Assembly: GCA_015680685.1 (NCBI GenBank)
Contig: MNCI01000141.1
Location: 16,492-80,491, forward strand
Reading direction: 5' to 3'
DNA: 64,000 bases
Source of the DNA: Gnetum montanum
Lineage: Eukaryota; Streptophyta; Gnetopsida; Gnetales; Gnetaceae
Of the stretch, positions 12,807-23,938 are shown piece after piece (the stretch's first letter is position 1; the number at the start of each line of letters is the position of its first letter). A program made the position numbers and the translations under genes. Below the pieces are notes generated by a model. It did not search any database. It had not been told where the DNA came from and worked only from the letters and a program-made list of their open reading frames with translations.

Positions 12807-13052
12807 TTTTCACCACTGTCTTCACATCATCAGAGGATGTGTTGTCTAATTTTTTTTGTGTAGTCATGTCAATGGTGGTCATTTTTGTATCATAAACACC
12901 ACAACTTTTGTAATTTGTTGATTCATACACTCAGGCATTTATTTTTATCAATGTTAATTTGTTTTTTTTGTTAAGAGTTAGTCAATAATCCCATACCTTT
13001 CCAAATTTTGTAAAAGAACACAAGGATGAGTTTTCATTTAGTTGTTGGGGTA
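12807..13052 (+). other. 3' end of element A with polypurine tract
   Basis: Short non-coding tail that includes the block CAAGGATGAGTTTTCATTTA also seen just upstream of the other 3' LTRs. It ends in GTTGTTGGGGTA, the polypurine tract that would prime second-strand synthesis. Confidence 0.7.
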
Positions 13053-13892
13053 TGATAAGCATCAATAAGTTGCGTCAATGTAGCATTTGCTATGTTGACA
13101 AGGGCCCATCAACATATACCTAGAGAAAAAACTATAAATACGAGCTCCTAGCCATGTTTATGAGCATCAAATTCATTGTAGTAGAAATCTTGTAGTTTGT
13201 CTATTTTAAAGTTAGAATATTTTTCTTGAATATCTACAGCAGGAGTCATTGAGTGTACAGATATTTATTCGAGCACTATTGTACCTGAACCATACTAGTG
13301 TGTACAATAATAAAGAAAAGCTTCTTCATAAACCTTGTAGCATTCTGGATATTTTAAATGCTTTATTTATGCATTTATTATCTTTATTAAATATTTAATC
13401 ATCTAAGATAAATTAGACGTTAATCAATTAATCTAAATAGATTAAGTACATGAGTACGATTGCTTTGAGTGTAAACATGTATTCGCTTGGGTATCCCAAC
13501 AACATTTTTTCTTGGTACACTCAATAGCATAATGCTTAGTAACCTAATATTGGATACATGAGTTCACGACGTGTATGGAAAGTGAGACTATATGCTTATG
13601 TTAGGACTAGTTAGAGACTAGTTGGCTAGTTAAATTAAATTAGTCATTAAATTACTCTATCTCTCTCTCTTAAGCACCAAAGCCATAAAACAAAAAATGA
13701 TAAAAATTATATGCCTTGATTATGCTAAACCATGCCATTATGCTTCACAAGTATAATCAAGAAAACAATAAACAACCTTAGGTCAAGGTTCACTTCCTAG
13801 AAGACTAGTGTATTGGAAACTATAAAGTCCATGAAATTCAACTGAATTGTGCATGAATGCTTCGTGATTCAAATGATTGAGTTTAGGGGTAC
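13053..13892 (+). repeat. 3' LTR of element A, left part (split by element C)
   Basis: 840 bp starting TGATAAGCATC after the polypurine tract. It shares LTR landmarks with the other copies (ACCTTGTAGCATT, AGTACGATTGCTTTGAG, GTACATGAGTACG) but is a distinct subfamily. It stops in GGGGTAC near its expected end; the last 16 bp are found on the other side of element C at 23923-23938. Total length 856 bp, as expected for the family. Confidence 0.82.
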
Positions 13893-14773
13893 TAATAAAT
13901 CATGTTTTTTAATGCTTTCATATTGGGGTGGTCACGATATTGGGTACATGATATCGGGTATGCAATATCGTGGCCCAAGATGTAATATCGTACATTCGAT
14001 ATTGCAAGGTTACTCCTGTGTCTATAAATACATTGCCTAGGCGCACAATTGGGAGTAAGTTTTTGGTAGTCAAGTAGTGAAACTCTTGTAATTTGTCCAT
14101 TTGAAAGTTAGAATATTTTCTAAGTGCCTACAACAGGAGGTTTAAGTGTGAACAAATCTTTATTTAAGCATTGATATACCTAAGTACACCATTGTGTTGA
14201 CAATAAAGATGAACTCTTTGATTCATTCCTTGCAGCACTTGAGACTTTCTTTCTTATGCATTCATATTTTCTGTAATTTACATTTTATGCAATTTATGTA
14301 AATATTATTTATGTATTAATTAATTTTCATCAATTAAGAAAATTATTAAAATACACAAGCACAACCCCTTCGAGCATACATGTGACGCTTGGTAGCTCAG
14401 AAATGATTAGCGTTTGATAGCTTAGCAGTGTTTGCACAAAGTTTAGGATGTGTTCAAGAAGTGAGAATAGTTACTTGTGTTAGGCTAGACTAGACTATAG
14501 TTTACTTAGCAATTAATCACTCTTACTTTTATTCTTGTTCTAGGTGAGTAATTTGATAAAAACATAAAATAATAAAAAAAGCTTACGCCTCAATCATACT
14601 TAACCATACAATTGTACTCTACAAGTGGGACTGGGAAGATAATGAATGAGCAACACACATGCACTGTTTAGCTCTAGTGTACTTAGTAATTATAGTTTGA
14701 AAAATTTGACTGGATCATATGTGAATGCTTGTGATTTGTATGGTTGGGCATAGGGGTACCTTGCCACTCATCA
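13893..14773 (+). repeat. 5' LTR of element C
   Basis: Starts TAATAAATCATG (TG mutated to TA) and ends ACTCATCA. Five GATATT/GATATC-type hexamers lie in the first 110 bp, ahead of TCTATAAATACATT (about 14021-14034), the TATA box. The copy at 23043-23917 is closely similar but has an expanded CA repeat. Confidence 0.9.
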
Positions 14774-14792
14774 TTGGTGTCATTGCTAGGGA
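14774..14792 (+). other. Primer binding site of element C
   Basis: TTGGTGTCATTGCTAGGGA follows the LTR end directly and resembles the tRNA-Asp-type site, with C-to-T/G-to-A changes. Confidence 0.75.
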
Positions 14793-15199
14793 TTGTAGTT
14801 CTTCATGCGCTATCTAAACCTAGTGAAACTTAGTAGCCTTATTGTTCAAACCATAAGAGTCAAATCCTATGAAAAATATTATTATTATCATTAAATTAAA
14901 CCTTAATTACACACTGTTTACATGTTTATTAACACAAAATATCTTCTTCTCATAGGAGCCCATCTCCACCCAAGGCAATTCAAGTACCTTAACAATATCG
15001 GGTGGTATATGCTCATCCCAATGAGTATGTACTATACTTTACCTTCATCTTACATTAATATGAACTAATGTAGTGGTGCGATATGGAAAGAAACATTGTA
15101 TTGCCACTTGACCAATCTATTCTAGTAATGCTTCAACTAATGCTTCCACAACATGAGCTTCAACATCTCCATGGAAAATATGAGATGCAAGATCCCAAC

Positions 15200-17238
15200 T
15201 CAAGGGATTATCATACCACTAAAGCACAAAGATTAAGGGATTGATAGCTGGAGCACTACCACAAGCTTGTGAAGGGAAAGGGGTTAAATATCTTTCCATC
15301 TCTACTTGGTCCAATTAATGAAGGAAACCACTTCTTTATTGATTCTCCTCTCTTTGACTTTGTTGAAGAAGCCTTCAACTAGAATGTACAATCCACAATC
15401 CATAATCTAGGTTCTGGTCAAAATGGATCCAATGAAAAAAATGGATCTATTGAAGCAAGTCAAGAAAAGGAGGATAAAGGAGATCATGATCACGATCATG
15501 GTCATGAGCATCAAAGAAAGGGTGATAGGCATCAACACGAAGCAAGTTCCCCTTCTTCTTACCCTTCATCATTGTCATCTTCTTCTTCATCTAGTTCAGA
15601 TCATAATCGCAAAAGAAATAACTATGATGGAGGTGACCAACAAGACTAGAACAATAAGAGGGATCAGTAGGATAATCATGACTAAAGACGTGGGCAATCC
15701 AGAGACGTCCATCATCAACAAAGAAGGGCTAGTAGAGAACATCGTTGGAACCACCATCATGGCCTTGATGAACCTCTACTTGCTACCTGGGGCATTTTGA
15801 ATATTGTAAAGGCTATGAGGATTCCAATAAGGAATGTGAAGGATAGTGGAATAAAGAGGCTAGATATGGACAACATCCCTTGGTTCGAGGGAGGATATGA
15901 TGTTGATCCATAGAATCATCTCCAGCCCTTCCAAGATGCATGTGGCTTGCAAAATATTGAGAATGAATGACAAAAGCTAAAATTATTTCCAAGGACACTC
16001 ATAAAGGAAGCCAAAAATTGGTATCGATCCTTAGAACTAGAATCAATCAAGCAATGGAGTATGATGTTGGAATTATTCAATGATAAATATTAAATGTACT
16101 CCCAAGTATCCAATCTAAGAAAACAAATTCAAGGGTGGAAATAAGGGAATCATGAGCCCTTGGATACTGCTATTGGCCGATACTACTCTCTATTGCATAG
16201 ATGTCTTGGCCATGGATACTCTCAGGTTCATCAACTTTGCCATATCATAGACAAGTTATGGTCTGAAACTAGGAAAACACTTGGTGTCTATGACCAAGGG
16301 AGATTGAAAGAATTAAGCACTTGTTAGATTTAAAAATTAATTAAGTAGGTAGCTAAGGAGGATGGAGAAGTGAGAAAATGTGAAAGTACAAAAGAATACA
16401 ATAGGGATCCTTTTATTCAAAAAAAGGGGGTTCGATTTTGTGACAGTGAGGATGAATTTTTTAGAGATGAGGTGGCTAATCAGAAAACCTTACCATTACA
16501 GAAACTGCAATAAAAATTACAGCTAATTTTGATTAATTATGGGACTCCATGGACAATAAGTTTCAAGCTATCTTAAAAATTTCTAAAGAGTCCAAGGAGC
16601 AAAGTGGTGAGCATGAGTGCCAAAGGCATAAGAAGGCTGAATGTGCCATATCTAAGGGTAAAGGAAAAATGGCTATGATAGAGATGGTTGTGGATAGCAA
16701 CTCAAATGATGACGATGGGTGTGATGTTTGCCAATATGAACATCCTAAGGGACGTTGTCTAGTTGTATCACACTTGTAGAAATCTATTGTGTATGCCTTA
16801 CATCCACGACTTGCACAAAGGAAAATGCCCAAAATATTACCTTATCCACAAGGTAATCCTTGACAGTTCCACCAACCACAGCAATACTATCCAAGTGGAA
16901 CTCCTCAACAATCCTATGAATTGTACCAATAGTGACAACAACCACAATCATAGGCATTACCACCTCCAAGACAACCATACCCTTCTTGGCAACCAGATCC
17001 CTATGGTTACTATTTTCAGCAACCTTCATCTCCAAGGAACTCCTTTGGTGATGTTGCTAGTTACCAACCTCACCACTACCCTCCTAAAGCATACCAATCA
17101 CCTTATCCAAGGAGGGATACCACCTACTACCCTTAGGCATCTCCTATTCCTACACCTACTCCTCCACCTCCTTCATAGCTACCACCTACTCCATCCATGC
17201 ACGGTGAATTACTTGCACAACCATAACAATGGAACACT
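15200..17238 (+). pseudogene. gag of element C (degenerate)
   Basis: Gag polyprotein remnant; its start is not clear because the N-terminal part (15.0-15.8 kb) is shifted between frames and His/Asp/Ser-rich. The capsid region at about 15860-16330 shows MDNIPWFEGGYD, KLKLFPRTLIKEA and RKQIQGWK, colinear with elements B and F. A zinc-knuckle-like box C-X2-C-X3-H-X4-C is intact at 16720-16758. A Pro/Gln/Tyr-rich spacer (about 16850-17230) links Gag to the protease. The many TAG/TAA stops sit mainly at positions where Gln is expected. The gag product would have packaged element RNA. Confidence 0.8.
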
Positions 17239-17990
17239 ATGAGGGTAGTTAATCTGCAATCGGTTAACCCATCAAGCAGGTCAAAACTACAAAGAGAGAA
17301 AAGACCCTTCTTCCAACCTCATAGTCCACCAAAGCCCTCAAACACATTGATGGTTGGTAACCTTGCTCCTCCAACTTCCTTTGTTACCTCTCTATTCAAG
17401 TCCCTTTCAAACCAAAATCCTTCTCAAATCTATACTGTAACATTGACACATGTTGTATCTAATTCGATTCGAGCTGGTAACCTATCCAAAAAATTAGCTG
17501 ATCCCGAGAGTCCCCTAGTTTACTTGCAAATTGCTAGGAATGAGCCTTGTAAAGATTTTCTTAACTCTAGTTCTAGTGTTAATTTGATCTCACATGAGAT
17601 GGACACAATGCTGAACCTTCCTCCCTTGAAGAAGAGCAACATCCAGCTAGAACTAGCAAACTAGTCCATCACTAATCCATTGGGATTGGTTGAGGACATC
17701 ATCACCACCATTTCTGGGTGGTCATATCCTATCGATTTCCTAGTAGTCAAAGTAGAGAACAGCAAGGGGGGTTTCCAATTATTATGGGAAGGGTGTGGCT
17801 AAGTACTGTTGATGCCAAAATGAGCATTAGAGATCTTTCCTTAGAAATATCAAAAGAAAATGAGTTTGGGAAGATCAAGAAGAAGAGAGTTCCATGTATC
17901 ACGTACAACGATTCAGGGTGCCATTGTGTGCAAAAGTTATGGTCGATAAAGTAAACATCTATCTCTGCATGCAAGCAGTGTGCACCAAAA
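17239..17990 (+). pseudogene. Aspartic protease of element C (catalytic Asp lost)
   Basis: Retroviral-type aspartic protease that would cleave the polyprotein. The active-site triad region reads FLNSSSSVNLI, with Asn (17563-17565) where the catalytic Asp should be. The downstream PIIMGRVWLSTVDA matches the flap-proximal ILGRPFL-type motif. A stop after ELAN and a frameshift near 17700 separate the two halves. The copy in element F (54341-54930) still has Asp at the equivalent position. Confidence 0.72.
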
Positions 17991-18149
17991 GCTAATATCT
18001 AGAGATGTCTGTATGCAGTAGCCACAAACTAAGAAGGCACCAGTGGTTGACAGCTAATTCTAGCAATAGTACATTATGCATGGAACCCACTGAGGGCTTA
18101 ATGTACAAATATGTTGCAAGTATGAATGAACTTGAGCAAGTTCGTCACT

Positions 18150-19341
18150 AGCTCCCCAAAGGAGAAAATGATGGTATCAATTAGGGTAAGCTAGTAATTC
18201 CTAACAATTTTAAACAAGAGCCCCTTGAATTGAAGACGCTACTAGCTAGAATTAAGTATGTATTTTTAAAAAATGAGAGATTGGTTATTATTAATGTCAA
18301 GCTTATTGTAGAACAAAAGAAAAGGTTGACAAAAGTTTTGGAAAAATGGTCAAAAATCTTTGCCTAGTCATATTCCGAACTTACTGGGATAGATCCAAGA
18401 ATATACCAGTACCAAATATACACCAACCTCACCGTCAAGCCGAAATGATAGCTGTAGCAGCATTTGAATCCCAAGTTAAAATAGATTATCAAAGAGAAGA
18501 TTGAACAGCTCCTCAAAGTGAGATTCATCTACCCTATCATAGATAGTGANAACTTGCTCAAGTTCATTCATACTTGCAACATATTTGTACATTAAGCCCT
18601 CAGTGGGTTCCATGCATAATGTACTATTGCTAGAATTAGCTGTCAACCACTGGTGCCTTCTTAGTTTGTGGCTACTGCATACAGACATCTCTAGATATTA
18701 GCTTTTGGTGNCAGGCAAAGACAACTTTCATAAGTCCTTGGGGGACTTTTGCTTACCATCAGATGCCATTTGGTCTATGTAATGCCCCTACCACATTTCA
18801 ATGATTAATTCTTAGCATTTTCCAATAATAGATTAGTAGTGGGATAGAAGTCTTTATGAATGTTTTTTCTACCTTTGGAGCTATGTTTGAGCAAGCCCTA
18901 GACCATCTTGATCAAGTGTTAAAAAAATGTATCGAAACAAACCTCCAGCTCAATTGGAAAAAGAGTCATCTTATGGTCCAGGAAGATATAGTATTGGGGC
19001 ATCACATCTCAAAAGCAAGAATCGAGGTGAACTATGAAAAAATAAGGGTCATCTAAGGAATAACCTACCAACCTGAAATAGTCAAAGAAGTTTGGTCATT
19101 CCTTCATCATACTGCCTGCTACCGACGATTCATCGAGAATTTTTCCAAAATTGTCAAGTTGTTGGTAGAATTAACAAAGAAGGATGCATTGTTTGTTTGG
19201 ATCCCTGCATGTGAAGTAGCATTTCAACAATTGAAGCAAAAGCTTGTTGAAACCTCCATTCTTCAAGAACCAAATTGGTCCAGACCATTTCATGTGATGA
19301 TTGATGCATCAAGTTATGCTTTGTGGGTAGTGCTTACATAG
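18150..19341 (+). pseudogene. Reverse transcriptase of element C (gapped, dead active site)
   Basis: Reverse transcriptase remnant. The N-terminal part (fingers) reaches FIYPI just before 18550. The sequence resumes at 18712 with [23 protein letters not shown], then the active-site box reads F-M-N-V (18853-18864) in place of Y-M-D-D. The thumb and connection follow: LNWKKSHLMV, IVLGHHIS, RRFIENFSK and the FHVMIDAS start of RNase H. Some 60-70 codons of the palm domain expected between the two halves are missing and replaced by an inverted duplicate (18551-18710). Confidence 0.82.
18550..18711. other. Probable assembly artefact: inverted 160-bp duplicate between single Ns
   Basis: Bases 18551-18710 are the exact reverse complement of 17983-18142 as far as I can compare them, and a single N stands at each end (18550 and 18711). 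They replace palm-domain sequence of the reverse transcriptase. An identical copy in an otherwise diverged element, bounded by Ns, points to a mis-placed gap-filling contig rather than a natural inversion. Confidence 0.88.
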
Positions 19342-19650
19342 ATGGATGATCAAAAATGTCCATATTACATTCACTGTGCAAGATGGAGCATTGCAGGTGC
19401 ACAATTGAACTACACCACCACAAAAAAGGAGTTGATGGTAGTGGTGTTCACCTTAAAGAAGTTTAGAAACTATGTGCTTAGCTACAACGTGTTTATGTAC
19501 ACATATCATAGTACCATTAGATTTCTAATGAACAAACCAATAGTGAGCCCCCATGTCATACGGTTGCTTATGATTTTGCAGGAATTCAATCTCACAATGG
19601 TAGATCGTAAAGGTGTGAAGAATGTTATCGTGAATCACATATCATGACTA
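19342..19650 (+). pseudogene. RNase H of element C (degenerate)
   Basis: RNase H domain that would degrade the RNA of the RNA-DNA hybrid. The first acidic residue is in VMIDASS (about 19300) and the second (Glu) in TTTKKELMVVV. The third Asp of the TDH-type motif is Tyr (MYTYHST) and the final VADHLS-type motif reads VNHIS. RLLMILQEFNLTMVDRKG is characteristic of the Athila/Tat lineage. With two of four catalytic acids changed, the enzyme would not work. Confidence 0.8.
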
Positions 19651-19659
19651 ATATGGGAT

Positions 19660-20870
19660 GACAAGGAGAAAGAGAGCCCTTTATTTGATTAGTTTCCTAA
19701 CGAATCTCTCCTTGCAGGTGCTATTAATGCACAAATGCCCAATGAACCAAAATGGTATGACAACATCCTCATTTATCTGCTCAAGAAAGAACTTACACAA
19801 GGGCTGGACATTAGAAAGAAATAATAGTTTCTTCACTAGCTCAAGCATTTTATCGAGATTAATGAAAATATTTACAAAGTTTGTCCCGATGGCTCGGTAT
19901 GTTGGTATGTCCCTAATACGAATCAACTATGTGTTCTTCAGGATGCTCACAAAAGTCCTTGTGGGGGCCATTATGTTAGGAGATGCATAGCCATAAAAAT
20001 CCTTATGGAAGGGTATTATTGGCCAATAATCTTTAGGGATGCATACCAATTTGTCCACGCTTGTGATCATTTCCAGAGGGATGGTGGAATGATAGCTCAA
20101 ATGGAGAGGCCACAATAATGGATATAACCTCTCGAGCCATTCAATATTTGGGGCACTAACTTTATGGGTCCCATCACACTTTTATCAAATGCAAAAGCAT
20201 ATATAATAGTCGTAGTTGACTATTATACCAAGTGGATAGAAGCAGCAGCTGTCACACCACTTCTACTCGGTTTGTATAAGAAAAAACATCATAAATAGGT
20301 TTGGTGTACCTCGTGCATTAATTTCTAATAATGGAACTCATTTTACAGGTGCCACTTTCTAAAAATTGATGCAACGCTTGGGGGTTGAAGATAAACTCAT
20401 AACACCATATCACCCCTAAGCTAATGGTCAAGCTGAGGTCACTAATTAGGAGATTACAAAAATATTAATGCATACCATTAGCAAATACCATAGGGACTAA
20501 AGCACTAAATTAAATAATTCCCTTTGGACCAACATTGCCCATCCAATCTAAGCTTCATACACTCTCTACAGCCTGTGACCTTGACCTAAATCTAAGTCTA
20601 GCACAGAAAGAACAATTGATGAACCTTAACTTGCTAGATGAAAATTGGTTAATGGCCCTGTCATCCAATGAAATGCATAAGGTATTCAACAAGAAATGCC
20701 ATAACCTCAAAATAAGAAAAGTCAAGTTTCAACCAAGAGACAAGGTTCTTTATTGGAATCCTGCACATGTACCCCAATAAACCAAATTTTAAACATTATA
20801 GAAAGGACCTTACATCATAGATGAGACTTTTCCATCTGGGGCCATGATCATCTACAAACCTAATAGCCCA
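19660..20870 (+). pseudogene. Integrase of element C (catalytic Asp residues lost)
   Basis: Integrase with an HHCC zinc-binding region (PCGGHYVRRC through HACDHFQRDGG, about 19950-20080). In the core, WGTNF has Asn for the first catalytic Asp (20158-20160) and ISNNGTHF has Asn for the second (20327-20329). The third motif ANGQAEVTN keeps Glu. The basic C-terminal part reads KVKFQPRDKVLYWNPAHVPQ. Both Asp-to-Asn changes are G-to-A transitions. The frame ends near the G tract at about 20999. It is colinear with the tail of element A at 1-1022. Confidence 0.85.
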
Positions 20871-20997
20871 AATAAGAAAAAATTAGTCAACATTCAACAA
20901 ATAAAAACTTTCCATGAGCCCAAGCCAACCAATGCATCAAACAGCTTGTTAGATGGAAAACCATGCTCAATCTCTTAGATCTCTCCCTTCCAACGTA

Positions 20998-21682
20998 GTC
21001 ATGGGGGAGATGGCCACCCATACTAACACCTTAGGCATCTCCTCAGTTTTTGACTTTTTTGTTTTCCACATTTTTAGTTTTACAACTTTTTATTTTCATA
21101 TTCTTTGTTTTACATTTTTTGTTTTACATATTTGTATTTTTAAGGTTATTGGTCTTCTCTTAGTTTTTGTTTTACACCATCATTAATATATTCAGTATTT
21201 ATTATCTTCTTTTATAGTTATGTTTGCTTGTGTTTGAGATGTTTCTCTACTTTTTCTACTAATAAGGTGGTAGGTACAATGGTAATACACTACTCGATGA
21301 TGGTATGCTTCATTTGTAATTTGATTGTTGATGTTTGGTTTCTAACTTTGAATGTCGTTACTGACAACTGGGACATGGTTTCTTTTCATGTAATAGGTAG
21401 TGAGTCCACATCATCCACTCATCCACATACTTTATGGTTTTCCTTATTTTGGAAGCATGAACTCTCTTCTTCATTAATGTAAGTTTAATAAATTGGTTAC
21501 TTGTGTAGTTTGTGGAATTGGGAAGGAATCAAAGGTTTGGATAGGGTGTGGCTTCAAAGTGATGTGGTATTCTTTGTGCTTTTTTATTTTCCTGTGTGCA
21601 GGAGTATTCTCATAAGCTTTTCATCATTCCACATCATTTCACAATAGGAAGTCAAATAAGTCCTTGCATGGTGTGATCCTCA

Positions 21683-21723
<41 letters not shown>

Positions 21724-23042
21724 GGATTCGAAGCACACCCCTTGGACAAAATAAATGCAAAAAATTCATGGGTCTTTGCATGGTGTAGTTTCTATTCAAA
21801 AAAAAACATGGAAATTCAAAGCACATCCCTTAGACCAAATAAAAGGGCTACAAGCACTAGTTATGAGACTTTTCTTGTCTCCTCTAACTAAGGCCCTTTC
21901 TCACTTTCTATCTTCAATCCAATTTAGTATGGTGGTGGTTTTGTGGGAGCATTCTTGTATCTTAGGGGATGGACTAGTCATAGAATGTCGATGCTAAGTC
22001 ACTAAAAGTGGTTGGTTTTGATATGGACTAAGGATGGATCCTACCAAGTCATTTAATCACAAACTCCATAAGGGATTGCATGTGACCATAATTACAAACT
22101 CCATTCCACTCTCTCTATTATCCATCTATGCTTTTCATGCCTCACTTCATTGCTAGTTTCATATTTTGATTCAATGTTCTAGTTTAATGTGACAAGTTTC
22201 TCAGTTAGTTAATTTTGGATTTTTGTACTTAACTTTTTATAACCATTAATCATTCATGGATCCCATGAACTCCTTGGTTTGAAGTTATGCAAGGGCATAA
22301 AAGGCCTATGCTTGCTTTGGGGAGGACCCATTTGCATATCTTTTGGTTTGGTTAAGTTAAGTTCCTTACCCTTAGACATTGTTAAAATTAAATTCTTTTT
22401 ATTTACCCCATCCAAGTCATCCAATTTTATGCACCTTCACAACTATTTGTAATGAACTCCATTTTATTGTTGTGAATACCCTCTTTCCAGTGTTCCTTGT
22501 GTTAAGCTTTTTCTAAATTTTATGGATCACTCCTCTTATTTAACCCATTCATCAGTCTTTCCACTAACAACATCAAGCAACCAATCTATCACAATCACAA
22601 CATGGCTAAATAAATTCACCAATGAGACAAGGTATTCAATGATTATCTGTTGCACTATATATACTAATCCTTGGTTTTGTTGTGATTGCAGTGGAAAGTG
22701 TGGACTGGAAGTAGGATTGTATTCACCAAGGAGGATGCAGCCATATCACTCGCGAGAAATTGTTTATAATTGTTGGATCTCTTCTACCTCTCCCTCATTT
22801 TTCTGTTGCCAAGAGGGGTTGGATGTCCTTTCGATCCATTGGTGTTCTTTCCTATTATCATGAACACCCAATTTTGTACACAATTGTAATATTGTATGCT
22901 CAAGCACTTTTGTATTTTTCTGTTTTCTTTGTGTCACTTTGCATGTTAGTCAAATAAGTCCACACCCCCTAATATATTTTGTAAAGGACTTGTTCCTCTT
23001 CTTTTGCACTCGAGGACAAGTTTTTATTCAGTCGTGGGGGTA
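20998..23042 (+). other. 3' untranslated region of element C with two G-rich tracts
   Basis: Begins with GTCATGGGGGAGATGG (20999-21014) right after pol and ends with GTCGTGGGGGTA (about 23031-23042), the functional-type polypurine tract beside the LTR. In between are blocks shared with A, B and F, and a GA dinucleotide run at about 21687-21720. There are also acceptor-like sites (polypyrimidine-AG followed by GTAGTGAGTCCAC near 21397, and TTGTGATTGCAG near 22690). No long conserved frame was found. Confidence 0.7.
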
Positions 23043-23917
23043 TGATAAATCATGTTTTTCAATGCTCCGATATCAGGGTGGCCACGATATCAAGTACACG
23101 ATATGGTGGCCCAAGATGTGATATCATACATTTGATATCGCAGGGTTACTTTCAGGTCTATAAATACAGGATCCAGGCACATAATTGGAAGTAAGTTTTT
23201 GGCAGTCAAGTAGCGAAACTCTTGCAGTTTGTCCATTTAAAAGTTAGAATATTTTTCAAGTGCCCACAATAGGAGGTCTAAGTGTGAAAGGATATTTATT
23301 CAAGCATTGATATACCTGAGCACACCATTGTGTTGGCAATAAAGACAAACTCTTTGATTCATTCCTCGCAACACTTGAGACTTTCTTTCTTATGCATTTA
23401 TATTCTATGCAATTTACATGTTTTACAATTTACGTAAATATTATTTATGAAGTAATTAATTTTGATCAATCACGCAAACCATTAAAATACACAAGTATGA
23501 CCCCTTTGAGCATACATGTAATGCTTGGTAGCTTAGAAACGATTAGCGTTTAATAGCCCAGCGGTGTTTGCACAAAGTTCTGGATGTGTCCAGGAAGTGG
23601 GAATGGTTACTTGTGTTAGTCTAGACTAGACTATAGTTTACTTAGCAATTAATCACTCTTACTTTTATTCTTGTTCTAGGTGAGTAATTTGATAAAAACA
23701 CCAAATAATAAAAAAATCTTACACCTCAGTCACACTTAACCATACAATTGTGCTCCACAAGTGGGACTAAGAAGACAACGAACTGACAACACACACACAC
23801 ACACACACTATTTAGCTCTAGTGTACTTAGTAATTATAGTCTGTGGAATTCGACCAAATTGCATGTGAATGCGTGTGATTCATATGGTTGGGTGTAGGGG
23901 TACCTTGCCAGTCATCA
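23043..23917 (+). repeat. 3' LTR of element C
   Basis: Starts TGATAAATCATG and ends AGTCATCA. GATATC hexamers cluster at about 23068-23142 ahead of TCTATAAATACAGG (about 23158-23171). A CA repeat at about 23788-23807 is longer than in the 5' LTR. Confidence 0.9.
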
Positions 23918-23938
23918 AGTACCTTCAACCACTTATCA
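23918..23938 (+). repeat. Target duplication and last 16 bp of element A's 3' LTR
   Basis: AGTAC (23918-23922) duplicates GGTAC at 13888-13892 with one difference. The following CTTCAACCACTTATCA (23923-23938) aligns with the end of related LTRs (CTTGCCACTCATCA) and completes element A's LTR. The next five bases, ATCAT, should be repeated at A's left end outside the window. Confidence 0.65.

Larger units (their letters stand above)
13893..23917 (+). mobile_element. Element C: full-length Athila/Tat-like Ty3/gypsy retrotransposon, decayed
   Basis: A 10.0-kb element with LTRs of 881 bp (13893-14773) and 875 bp (23043-23917), a tRNA-Asp-type primer site, gag, protease, reverse transcriptase, RNase H, integrase, a 2-kb 3' untranslated region and a polypurine tract. 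Flanks GGTAC (13888-13892) and AGTAC (23918-23922) are a 5-bp target duplication with one mismatch. The domain order RT-RH-IN defines Ty3/gypsy. The RNase H end with RLLMILQEFNLT...VDRKGVKNVI and the primer site point to the Athila/Tat lineage. Every enzyme carries inactivating changes. Confidence 0.9.

Noticed and set aside
16784-17035. Open frames on the minus strand opposite gag of elements C and F (also 53561-54000)
   Set aside because: They are shadows of the Pro/Gln/Tyr- and Asp-rich gag coding strand and have no family resemblance.
18476-18688. Minus-strand open frame resembling part of the element C polyprotein
   Set aside because: It lies on the inverted duplicate between two Ns and mirrors 17983-18142, so it is an assembly product.
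21687-21720. GA run as a regulatory GAGA element
   Set aside because: It is a simple dinucleotide microsatellite absent from the sister elements at the same place.
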